64,000 nt of DNA from Artemisia argyi (taxonomy: Eukaryota; Streptophyta; Magnoliopsida; Asterales; Asteraceae), in assembly GCA_030686995.1 (NCBI GenBank), contig CM060686.1, positions 72,987,757 through 73,051,756 of the forward strand, in the 5' to 3' direction. Of this stretch, positions 36,297 to 46,950 are shown piece after piece; positions within the stretch are counted from its first letter, which is position 1; every line of letters begins with the position of its first letter. Below the pieces are notes generated by a model. It ran no database searches. It had not been told where the DNA came from and saw nothing but the letters and a program-made list of their open reading frames with translations. The position numbers were made by a program, and so were the translations under genes.

Positions 36297-36480
36297 CTCC
36301 CTCCGTCCCACATTTCACTATGATTTTTAAAGTTTTTTTTTAACTTTGATTTTAAATATTTTAGTTCGTGTTATATAATACTTGATGCAAGATATATGAA
36401 TGGTTAAGTTTTTAAATATATTTTCATTTGTATAATTTTCATTAAGTATCATACAACATAAACAAATATAATTTTGAGCT
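36297..36480. mobile_element. Truncated Stowaway-type MITE
   Basis: TACTCCCTCCGTCCCACATTT, the typical Stowaway left end, starts near 36297 and is followed by usual interior words. No matching right end was found at the expected distance. Confidence 0.55.
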
Positions 36481-37114
36481 AAACTACAACTAGCCCCCCT
36501 AAACTTATATCCTAACTATTACACACTAATACTCTAACACTTATTACTATTTCTATAATTTGTCAATCAAAGGTTTGAGGTAATATTTACAATATCATGT
36601 TATGTGAATTGATAAAGTTAATCTGGGGCCTAACAATTAACGATTATGTTAGATTCGAGGTTATTTGGCCAAGAATTATGATGCACGTTTCAATCAGATG
36701 CACAATTAAATTTATACTTCAACGATTTACGTTGAATATTAAGCAAGGAATAATTTTATACAACATGTGTGTATCGCACAGGTCCGAACGTCTCGTTTCT
36801 TATAAGGATGGAGTATATGATAAAAGCAAACTAATTTACTTTTGGCCTCATTAAAACATGCTTTTAGTTTTCTTTTATGTATATCGTATACTTAAAATCT
36901 TAAATCTAAGGAAAATGATTTGGGCACAATTTATTTTTGGATATACACCACTAAATCACACCAGTGATGCATATAGTACAACACCGCTATGCATAATTTA
37001 GTGGTGGATGGCAAAAGAAAATGATGTACAAATCACCTCCCTAAATCTAATACAGAGTAGTATTTCCCTGCTTTTGAGCACTTTGTAGTTTTGTACCGAA
37101 TGCATCATGTGCAT

Positions 37115-37723
37115 TGTTGGTGGTTATGAGCCCAGAATAGGGTGAAGATAATCAATAGCCTAACTACGTACCAATTAAGGTTACCAGATATCACTTGGAA
37201 TCGTGTTATCACTTTCCAAAGTAAACTATTCGACCATAATGCCTGGGTATCAGGAATATCTACTTGGGATAAGACCAAATGTTGTTAGTGATTTAGGCAC
37301 AAATCAATAACCCTTCGTGTATAAGTGTTATATGTTTTCTGTGCATATATCATGCTTTATTTGATTTCCTATTTATAGGAAGATACTCATGGCTAGTCAA
37401 AATAGTGGTTACATGACCAGTTAAATAAGGTCATGAGTGTAGATGTAACTGTTATTTGAATAGGTCAAATCAGTTACATAATCATACAACACTCAATCAG
37501 CAGAAATTCTGCTTATCAACAGGATCCTGACACAAGTAGCAGGAACCATCAGCAGGAACCAGCACTCAGCAGGAACAATCAGTAGGAACCTGCACTTCAG
37601 CAGAATCCTGCACAACAACTATAGAGTCAGGGGAATCAGTGACTTGATGGGTGTACACTCCGTACCTCCTAACCCATTTCCAAGTATGATTAGATCCCTC
37701 AAGTGCACTAAATTTTTCCAACA
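37115..37723 (-). repeat. Copia 3' LTR (left, 609 bp)
   Basis: It matches the right LTR. It lacks about 63 bp present at roughly 51947-52010 in the right copy and has no MITE. It carries extra units of a short CAGCAGGAAC-type repeat near 37540-37600. Confidence 0.92.
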
Positions 37724-38238
37724 ATCCTCCTCAAATTTAGTTCACTTCCTTTGCATGAAATCAAACATTAAACAAAATATATGCATAAACGAAAATATCC
37801 TGAGGATTGAATTTCCATCTTAGTACATTACACATTCAAATATTCGAGAATCAGGGTGTTCTAAGAATTGAACCCTTCAACCCATTTGAATACCTGAAGA
37901 TAAAATACATATATTTTCAAACACTTAAACACTCCTGACACTATACAAGCCATGTGTCCATATCCAATTCATAAATGTTGTAAAAGCTAAAAGTCCATAG
38001 CTTCCTTAAGCGACAAAACTTCAACATTTACATAGGTGGTTCCTCTTTTTTCATGCTCCTGCCAAGCACTTTTTCAAAGAAAATTAACCATTGAGAAGTA
38101 AAGACTTCATCCTCCTTTTCAGCAGGTTCTGAGCACAACCTTGGGATGTAATATAATACATGTGCTCCAGTACACTGAATGTTCAGCTTTCCACATTGAA
38201 CTCAGCTCCCAAGTTTCCTCAGGAGGGAGTTGGGTGTC
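37724..38238. other. Copia 3' untranslated interior
   Basis: Non-coding on both strands, between the RNase H stop and the left LTR. Confidence 0.6.
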
Positions 38239-38938
38239 CTAGCATTCAGTGACCAAGTTGGACTTCAAACCCATCCCTTTAGCAGACTTTATAACCAAGT
38301 CTCTAGCAAGACCCTTCGTCAAGTGATCAGCTAAATTCTGTTGAGATCTAACAAACTCTATATTAATCACCCCATTCATGATAAGTTCACGAATCATGCT
38401 ATGCCTGACACCTAAGTGTCTAGACTTCCCATTGTACATCTGGCTATAAGCCTTTGCAAATGTAGCAGCACTATCACACCGGATAGAAATAGGTGCTATA
38501 GGTTTAGGCCACAATGGAATCTCAAGAAGCAAGTTTTTCAACCATTCAGCTTCTTTACCAGCAGCTGCTAAGGCCACAAATTCTGATTCCATTGTTGAAC
38601 TGGTGATGCAAGTTTGCTTCTTAGATGCCCAAGAAATTGCACCTCCACCAAGTAGGAATAAAAAGCCACTGGTAGACGAATTGTCTTCAGTGTTACTGAT
38701 CCAACTTGCATCAGTGTATCCTTCCAACACTGAAGGATAACCAGTATATGAGAGACTATAGTCCATAGTTCTCTTCAAATACTTCAGTACCCTCTGAATT
38801 CCTTGCCAGTGCTGAGCACTAGGATTACTAGTATACCTGCTCAGTTTACCCACAGCAAAAGCAAACTCAGGCCTTGTACAAGTCATGGCATACATCAGGC
38901 AGCCAATCACCCGGAAATACTCAAGTTAAGATACAGCT
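38239..38938 (-). pseudogene. pol: Copia RNase H region
   Basis: The frame 38239-38910 gives MIGCLMYAMTCTRPEFAFAV, YLKRTMDYSLSYTGYPSVLE, GYTDASW, SWASKKQTCITSSTMESEF and EFVRSQQNLADHLTKGL, in the usual order for copia RNase H, and ends at KSNLVTEC. Just upstream a TAA (about 38924-38926) breaks the link to the RT, where the family has an ordinary sense codon. Confidence 0.9.
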
Positions 38939-40018
38939 TTGCCAGTATTAAGCATAAGCTTCTCAGTGGTATCCATGGGAGTACTCACTGGAGTACAATC
39001 AAAGCAATTAAATTTCTTCAGTACCTTCTCAATGTAATGAGACTGAGAAATTGATATACCATTGCTTTCATGTTTAATCTTTGTACCAAGGATAACATCA
39101 GCCTCCCCCATGTCCTTCATGGAAAACCTTGATGACAAAAATTCCTTTGTCAGGTCAACTTGATTTTGGTCAGTGCCAAAGATCAACATATAGGCAAATG
39201 ATGACTCATTTACCAGATTCATCAAATTTGCTATATAAACATTTGTCAGCCTGGTTAAGAACATAACCATTAGACAAAACCACTTCATCAAACTTTTGAT
39301 GCCATTGCTTAGGTGCCTGTTTCAGTCCATATAAAGACTTAATCAGTTTGCACACCTTGTTTTCATTTCCAGGCATGATGAAGCCCTAAGGTTGGTTCAT
39401 ATAAACCTCCTCATCCAATTCACCATTCAAGAAAGCTGTCTTCACATCCATCTAATGAATAATCATATTGTGAATTGATGCTAAAGCAATCAGCAGCCTG
39501 ATGGTACTGATACGTGCCACAGGGGCATAAGTATCAAAGTAGTCTATCCCTGACTTTTGTTTAAAGCCCTGAATGACTAGTCTAGCCTTGAACTTTTCAA
39601 TAGTTCCATCTACCTTCATTTTCCTTTTGAAAATCCATTTGCAACCAAGAGGTTTGGAACCTGGAGGTAGATCAACCAACACCCAAGTGTTGTTGCCCAT
39701 GATGGAGTCAATCTCATCATTTATTGCTTCTTTCCAGAAAGCAACATCCTGGGACTTCATTGCTTCTTCAAATGTTTTGGGATCATCCTCAACAATGAAG
39801 CAATAAGAGTATTGGTCAGAGACCTCATTCCTTGTACCTTTAATTAAGTATAATTGAAACTCAGGTCCAAATGACTTTGGAGTCCTGACCCTTTTGCTTT
39901 TTCTAAACTCAGGTTCAGGTTGTTGAACCAAAACCTCATCAGGGACCTGAGATGATAATTCATCAGGGACCTCTTATACACCAATGTCATCAGTACCATT
40001 TGGAATCCTGTGACTTGG
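38939..40018 (-). pseudogene. pol: Copia reverse transcriptase, broken, catalytic motif deleted
   Basis: From 39952 down the frame gives EFRKSKRVRTPKSFGPEFQL, CFIVEDDPKTFEEAMKSQD, WVLVDLPPGSKPLGCKWIFK, KARLVIQGFKQKSGIDYFDT and APVARISTIRLLIALAS. It then meets a TAG before MDVKTAFLNGE and another before GFIMPGNEN. The catalytic site should read LYVDDMLIFG. Here the bases run CTATATGTTGATC straight into TTTGGC at about 39193-39180, an 11-bp loss between ATGTTGAT repeats that removes the second catalytic Asp and shifts the frame. RT resumes as FGTDQNQVDLTKEFLSSRFS to 38939. A TAA lies also near 39974. Confidence 0.88.
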
Positions 40019-40023
40019 TCTAG
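40019..40023. repeat. Target-site duplication of the nested Ty3 element (left)
   Basis: TCTAG, repeated at 49397-49401 on the other side. Removing the insert and one copy restores the copia reading frame without gain or loss. Confidence 0.9.
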
Positions 40024-42478
40024 TGTAACAACCGTCGTTTTAGCAGGTCAGTTTGACTGATAGTCTTGACTCGGTTGACGTTTGTTTGGTGTGTATTAGG
40101 TGTTTGAAGTGATATATGAGTGATATAGGTGAGTTTTAGCACTAAATCCCTTTGCGTAAATGGTTTTATTGTGATTTGGAAAGTTTGGAATTTGGGAAAG
40201 TTCATTTTGATCACGTTTGTGGTGTAGAAATGACTTGTGTAGTTTTGGTGTTTTTGTGATTTTTGCTTAACGAGTATTCGTTCAAGTATTTGAGCGTTAG
40301 CAAGTTACGAGGAGTTTGTTTTTATGTGTTATGCTTATAAAAGAGTGTGAAAATCTATTTTTGGAAACTTTGTTTTGAAAATGATAATTTTTCGGTTTGT
40401 CGTAAAAACTGAAGTTTATCGCGTAAGACGTTAGGTTTCGATATGGGAATACATAAAATATCAAAAGTATAAGGTTTTGAGTGTAATAATTAATTTAATA
40501 AAAAAAATAAAAATATATATATGTATGTGGATAAAAATTCGGCCAAGAGGATTTTTAGGGGCAACAGGAAACCAAATTTGAGCCCAATTACAATTCTAAC
40601 TTAAGGTAATTATCCACTAATAATATAAATACAAAACCAAGACTCCCAAACCCTTTTTCCTGCAATTTTGGGTCGATCACAAGAAGAATCAAGGAGAGAA
40701 AATTAGGGTTTTATAGTTTTGAAGCTAAAATCAAGAATCAAGGTAAAATCTTTAAATGCCATGTTCAATTGCTTGATTAATTAATATAATTCATGTAATA
40801 ATTATATGATGGATTAGGGTTTGTGTTAACTTCTGTAAATTAATGTTATTAAAAATATTGGGATCAATAATTAGTAATAGTATGATGTTTGGTTAAGAGG
40901 ATTGAGCGTAAAACATGTTAGTTATTGAGTTAGGGTTTGGACAGAAAATTATGGCTGTAATGATGTGAGTGTAAATAACAGATGGTGAAGAGTTAAGTCA
41001 CGAATTTTAGGTCTAAATTGAAGTTTAATGAAAGAGTTTTCCAAAAAGTCCAGCCACGATTGATTTCAAGGTCGGGAAGTTGGTCTTTTGATTTTTCTTT
41101 GTTAAGGTGTCAAAGCTTTCAAACCGGGACAAATTTTGGGTAAAAGTTTGAGGGTGTTTTGTGGTTGTAAAAGTGGTATTTTGAATAGGCCTTCTGGAAT
41201 AGTTAAGTATTAGGTTATATTAGACTACCATGAAAAGGATTTGCGATAAAAAATTTGTGGAAGTATTTTATGTTAATTGAAACTTTTTGGTGTGCGTTCA
41301 GATCCGAATTTGATTAGTTGACAAGTTTGATTTTCTTTTGAGTACTTGTGTGTGTTATTAGTCCATGGCCTTATGGGATTAGCTTGTATGCTTATGAGAG
41401 ACCATGGTAAATTTTTGATGTGAGTTGTTGAGCTTTATTTTTCGTGATTTCATGTTGGCGAATGTACCAAAAAATTATGCGTTTTCTGGTTTTATAAGTG
41501 CAAGGGATTTAGTGAGTGTTAGGTTATGGTGGTTGTTAGTATGGTGTCTAGGAGATCCATGGTGGGTCAAATGAGTCTTAGACATCCATCATATGAGTAT
41601 TACGTGGGTTGTAGCTTTTATCTTGACCTTGTGTAACATGGACTTATTTGTGATGTTTAGATTTGTGATTTGTGATTTGTGTTGTGGAAGCTGCAAGGTT
41701 TGAGGTGAGTTCATAGTCCCATATTTTTACTTTGTTTTAAACTTGGGATGGGAATGATGCTTGTCTTAAATGATTTGAATTACTGTGATTATGTGTATGT
41801 GTGTTAAAGAGCTCGGACTTTTAATGTTATCGTATTTATGCTATATGTGAACGGTAATGATATGATGTGTGATTCTGTGTGGTCCAATTGGGAGGGTGCT
41901 TACCCTGTTACTCGTGCATACAACCTAATTGGAGAGTAGGAGCCCTACTCACTTTTATTCTGTGTGGTCCGATCGGAGGGTATTAATTTACCCATTTTTT
42001 TGGAGCGGGGGTCACGTTCCGGCCCGGTATGTTGTGAATTTGGATCGGTGGGCACGTTCCGCCCGATGGTTGCCTTATGTGTGTTGTTGCCTTGTGAATA
42101 CATGTAGCTTATATGATAACTGTAATTATTTGTCCAACTATATTTTATAATCATAGTGATTTTGGTTGCCTAGTGTCTATGAGTCTTAAACCTATGAATC
42201 CCACCAACATTATGTTGACGTTTTAAGCATCATTTTCAGGTGAGCATTCTAAGGCTATGATAGAAGGAAGTGATTGGACGAGACCTTAGTTGCATTGGAA
42301 GTGGTTTATCAGTGCATTTGGAGTTTATCATGTTGTTTCCTTTCGGGTATTGTTATGACACTTTGTGTCTATACTTTGCCATTTTATTGCATGTAGTTAT
42401 TCTCTATATAGACACCATGTGTTGTGATGATATCTATGAAGTTACACCCTCGCATTTCCGCCTTGGCGAGGTGTGACA
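40024..42478 (+). repeat. Ty3 chromovirus 5' LTR (2,455 bp)
   Basis: It runs from TGTAACAACC to GAGGTGTGACA and is collinear with 46951-49396 with small differences. Confidence 0.95.
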
Positions 42479-42481
42479 GAT

Positions 42482-42494
42482 TGGTATCAGAGCC
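42482..42494 (+). promoter_or_regulatory. Primer-binding site, initiator-Met tRNA
   Basis: TGGTATCAGAGCC, three bases after the LTR end, exactly the common plant primer site. Confidence 0.95.
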
Positions 42495-44970
42495 TTGGTT
42501 ATAGAGAATTAGGTGGTTGAACCTAGACTATAACTTTGGAGTCCCTCATATAGTTACATTTAGGACCTATGTGTAAGTATAATACTTTTACATGTCTATT
42601 TTCCTATATTTATGAGATGTTTTATTGACTTTCGGACGTCTATTCTATTCTCTATACGTAGTATTGTATATATCCTTTATTATATCGTCTTCCGCGCATA
42701 AGATGCTTCGTTGGTAGGATGAAGCGGACTAACCGCAGAATCTGAGTTCTCGTTAGCATGTATTCATGTTCAGACAAGGAGAGGATGTTTATGGGAAACG
42801 TTTGTGGAGAAGAAGTGGAGAGGTTTGGAACCATGACGACTTCTGGAGATGGAGCCATTACCAAATACCCTTGGTAGTGTGCTCACTTCACATTGGAAGG
42901 AGTGGTGGTTTAGTCTAAACCTCATGATTTGTATGCACTTGTGAATCATACGGAATTGGAAGAAAGAAATAGAGATGGTTTTGCATGTTGTCGACTACCT
43001 CAACATGTAGGAAACATGAATGGGTGGTTGAGTAAAGATGAAAGGGAGTTAGGATGGAATAATGTGGATTCGGATCTGGAGTCTACAGCGAGTAGTAAGT
43101 TTAACCGATTTGAGTGGGGAGGCAAGTGCGAGAATGGAGTTTGAGACATTGTGCGACGTCTTTTGTTTTGTGTCATGTTTTGGAATTCGTATATTGTCTT
43201 TTGCCGTCTGGAGCCATGTTGGAGCGTGATTACTCTTGGATATTGGATCGACCTTATCCAAGTAATTTTGATTATAGAGTTTACGTGATCGTTGGAATTG
43301 TTCCATGCGAGATGGTTGTTTGCGACGTCTTTTGTTTTTGTTTGCATGTTTGTTTGCATGATGTGTTGTCATAGGAGGGAGTACACTTATGAAAGGGGGC
43401 ATAGATAATTATGGTGGCCAACATAATTATACATGCGTCACAACACAAGTGGACTTGCAAGTATGATGGCATGGAATGCATGGTGTATTAGGTGCTATGT
43501 AGTATATGTGTGTTATCATTGAGATGTGTGGTTTTGGAAGTAAGTATGCGTGTGAAATAGGTCTTATAACTATGGTCGCGAACATAATTATAAGGGTATC
43601 ACACACGTGGACTTGTGACCATTATTGCATTGATTGATATTTGTTGCTATATGTTGTGGTAGATGGTATTTGATATCATGTTGGTGATGGCTGTATGGTT
43701 AGAGAAGTATTCTCTTAACCGTTTGGGCAGTCGTTATACGTTGGGGTGTGTAGGTGGTAAGATTCCATCCTACCTATCATATGTTGATACCTCAATTATC
43801 GGTGGGTACTTATGTTGTGGTGTTTAAGTTGATTCGTTTGCTAGACGCTCCGTTTGTATACCTAATTCTTTGGTTGGCATTCCCATTCGTATCATGATGG
43901 TATAGATGCCATATTCTCTCTATTTGACACTGTGTTAGGTGTTGGGTAATCGAATTCGTTTTTGTTGGGTATTGGTTCGTTTCTTTGGTTATTCCATACA
44001 TTCATTCCTCGGATGAATGTTATACTATTTTTCAAGTATTGTTGGTTCATGACGAGTTGGTGTGGATATTTGATCCCTCATTTACACACACCAAATTGAA
44101 TTTCATGACATGTTTTGTGACCTGTTAGTATCGGTGTTTTTCTATGATTTTGGTTTGATTGTTGTACGAATGAGTCTTTGCGTTCTTCGCTTGGTTTGCA
44201 ATGTATTTGCGTGAATGTTCACTGGTATGAGTTCGTTTGATGATTATTTTGATTATGTGGTTCTTTTGTGTTTTTCGCATCCAATAAAGGGGGTTGTGTT
44301 AAAGTCCTTATGGTATTATAAAATTCATTTTGGGTATTTCAAGGTCATTTGTTGGAAACTATTATTTTTTTGGTGAAAATGAAGTGTAAAAAAATGGCTA
44401 TGTTGATGTCTTACATAAAATGGTTTATACATATATTTTATAAAAAAAAATGTATAAGTTTAAGATATGTCTTGTGAAAAACGGTGTTCATTTGTTTTTG
44501 GGAAGGTCGAGTACAGGAATAAGAACTGTCTATGGTTCTCATTTACCAAACTTGTTATGTATTTGGTTCATCGAGTGTTTCTTTCGTTGAGGTACGTTTG
44601 TGGATGTTTTATGGGTACGTGTATTTTATATTTTCTTTGTATGGGTTTTCATGAACATTTTATCCGCGTCTACTTTTATTGGGGAAAAATTTCTCATTGT
44701 GTTTTTCTAGCTTTGATTTTGATGTTCGTTACTTCGCTAGTCGGTAATTCGTACCCCTTTTGAGTTCGTTAGTATACGTTTTAGTTCGACCGGTTTCATG
44801 GTTCGCGTCGTTTACTTAGGATAAATTGTCGTTTTGATTATCAATTTGTTCGTTGAAGAAGAAGAGGATGTTGCCAAGTGTCCAAGTGAGAAGTTCAGCT
44901 TTAAGATGTACGTTCTTCAGGAAGGTTGTCAACGATAATGAATGTTCGTTGACATTAGTAAGATAAAAGT
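42495..44970 (+). other. Ty3 interior lacking recognisable gag, protease and most of RT
   Basis: No frame gives Gag, protease or the early RT blocks. A degenerate repeat pair of about 58 bp lies at 43404-43460 and 43563-43620 (ATAATTATGG-like, then ACACAAGTGGACTTG or ACACGTGGACTTG). This space is about what gag-pro-RT would occupy, so it is either heavily mutated or replaced. Confidence 0.55.
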
Positions 44971-44974
44971 GGTG

Positions 44975-45332
44975 AAGAGTGGAAAGTACCTAAGACACCC
45001 TATGAGAGACAATTGTCCTTAGGGTTGGCAGGTACTATTGACGATTCGTTCCTATCTTTCTATAGATTGCGTAGGCACCGGGGAGGTGGAAGATTCATAA
45101 GAGGAACTGTGTGATACATGATTTAAAGTTGGGAAGTAGAACTTGGAGATGATATTTTTATGGAGCAGAAAGTGTTATCTACACAGATCATAAGAATCTT
45201 TAGCATATAATTGACAAGAGGCTAATATATGTAGAAGAGAAGTTGGGTGTGGAATTTTTTTTAGTGACTACGATTGTCTGATTCGCCACCGTCAAGGAAG
45301 GGCAGACATCGTGGTAAGAGCGCTGAGCGGGA
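44975..45332 (+). pseudogene. pol: Ty3 RT end and RNase H remnant
   Basis: EEWKVPKTPYERQLSLGLAG at about 44978-45040 matches the RT connection block (W.VPKTP.EIRSFLGLAGYYRRF). The later part of that block and the start of RNase H are missing. RNase H resumes at about 45095 with NCVIHDLKLGS, then IYTDHKNL (about 45176-45200), a stop and DYDCLIRHRQGRADIVVRAL (about 45267-45326). Several stops and frame changes occur, so it is not functional. Confidence 0.8.
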
Positions 45333-45859
45333 GTGAACGAGTGAAACTTAGATCTTTGTAAATAATGATTATGATAATTCAGTTCGGAGTTAAGAGGATG
45401 ATATTGATACCCTAGAGAGAGAGGTTCAAGGATGAGAATATGTAAGAAGAATGATTACTTGGTTTAGACCAGTAAATAGAAAGGAACGAAGATGGAGGAA
45501 TGTACTTTGGGGACCATCTATTGGTTCTATTGAGAGGAAGCGTAAGGACAGCAGTCATGCAAGGTATTTGATACACCTGAGAATGGATAAGACATATCAT
45601 TACCTTTGCAAGAGATGTATGGAGGAGTAGGCGAGACTTTTCGCTCGGTGAGTTGGTAATGAGCCATGGGGTGTCGCAAGAAACATGATGAAATACTTAC
45701 TTCGCGATAGTGGTAAACGTGTTATGGAGTCTTGAGAACGCGTATGTAGATGAGTGCGACTTATCATTCTCTAATGAGTGAACTAAGTGAGCGTACAAAT
45801 CAGGCGTTGGATGGTGAGCTGAGAGCATGGGTGTGTTTGATTTTGGGGGAAGCCGGGGT

Positions 45860-46562
45860 ATACATTTACCCTTAGCTGAGTTCTCCTATGTCAACAATTA
45901 TAATTCTAGTATTGAGTATGTGTCGTGTGAAAAGTTGTATGGAAGGTAATGTAGGTCACCTGTTCTGTGGGAAAAGGTTGGAACAAGTCAACTAATTGGT
46001 CCTGAACTAGAAAGAGAGACTACGAATAAGGTTTTCGAACTAAGGAAAGACTTAAGGCAGCGAGAGATCGCCAAAAGAGTTATGCGGATTATTGCCGTAA
46101 GCCCTTAGAGTTTGGTGTTGGTGATATTGGGAGGTTAAAAGTATCTCCTTGGAAGGGTGTTGTGCATTTCGGTAAGAAAGGCAAGCTAGCACCGAAATAC
46201 GTAGGACCATTTGAGATTTACGAAAAGGATTGGATTTGAGACATACCAGTTGAATTTGCCTAAGGAGTGAAGTAGAGTGCATGATACGTTTCACGTATCT
46301 AATGGAAAGAAGTGATTGGCGGATGCTAGTTTTCATGTGCCATTAGATGAATGTAAGGTCGACAAGACTCTTCGTTTTGTTGAGAAACCTATGGAGATTA
46401 TGGATCGAGATGTTAAGGGCTTGAAGTGTGGTGAGATAGCGTTGGTAAAGGTATGTTGGGATTCTGAGTGTGGTCCTAAGTTTACTTAGGAACGTGAGGA
46501 TCAGATGAAGTTTAAGTACCCAAATTTGTTTGCTGATGTGGTTGGTGAAGTAGATCGTTTGT
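45860..46562 (+). pseudogene. int: Ty3 integrase C-terminal remnant
   Basis: In changing frames: HLPLAEFSYVNNYNSSIEY, LYGR then stop then CRSPVLWEKVGTSQLIGPEL, DRQKSYADYCRKPLEFGVGD and VSPWKGVVHFGKKGKLAPKY with VGPFEI. After it comes a VHDTFHVSN-like piece, then FVEKPMEIMDRDVKGLK and EREDQMKFKYPNLFADV. The order and wording match the integrase tail and chromodomain-adjacent region of Tekay/Del elements. The DDE core is missing. Multiple stops. Confidence 0.85.
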
Positions 46563-46950
46563 AGTTGGATTTTAGATCGTGGAAGTTAGATGCGGGGTAT
46601 TCATAAATGTTTGTTTTATGGGTATTTGTCATTTGTGAGTGCGTCTTGCGGTTACCATTTGGCTTTTCATTTGGTTCGGGGGTATCGTACCTACCTGTGA
46701 GAAGTCGTTTGGATTGTTGGTGTTATTGATCGGGTAGTGTATCTTTTTGCGTGTATCGTTGGAGTGACGGAATGTTTTCTATCGTGTGAATTCGAGTATT
46801 TAGTCGGTTCACATTTTTTGCGATTCTTTCTCTGTGATTTTATGGTGTGGTATTTATCCGCTTAAAAATCCATAAATTTCCTTTTGCTGTTGTGAGTGGT
46901 GACTATAGTAGTTGAAATCTCGGGACGCGATTTCCCTAAGTGGGAGATGA

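Larger units (their letters stand above)
35331..37114. other. Intergenic DNA with a truncated Stowaway end
   Basis: No gene is supported. It contains a small poly-A retroposed scar (35902-35954), a truncated Stowaway element (from about 36297), and AT-rich DNA. Confidence 0.5.

Noticed and set aside
42929..43402. Overlapping frames of 71-119 codons in the Ty3 interior on both strands
   Set aside because: None matches Gag, protease or a host domain, and frames of this length occur by chance in this less AT-biased stretch.
44467..44763. 98-codon frame with many hydrophobic residues
   Set aside because: It has no recognisable domain and lies in the decayed Ty3 interior; an envelope-like origin cannot be supported.
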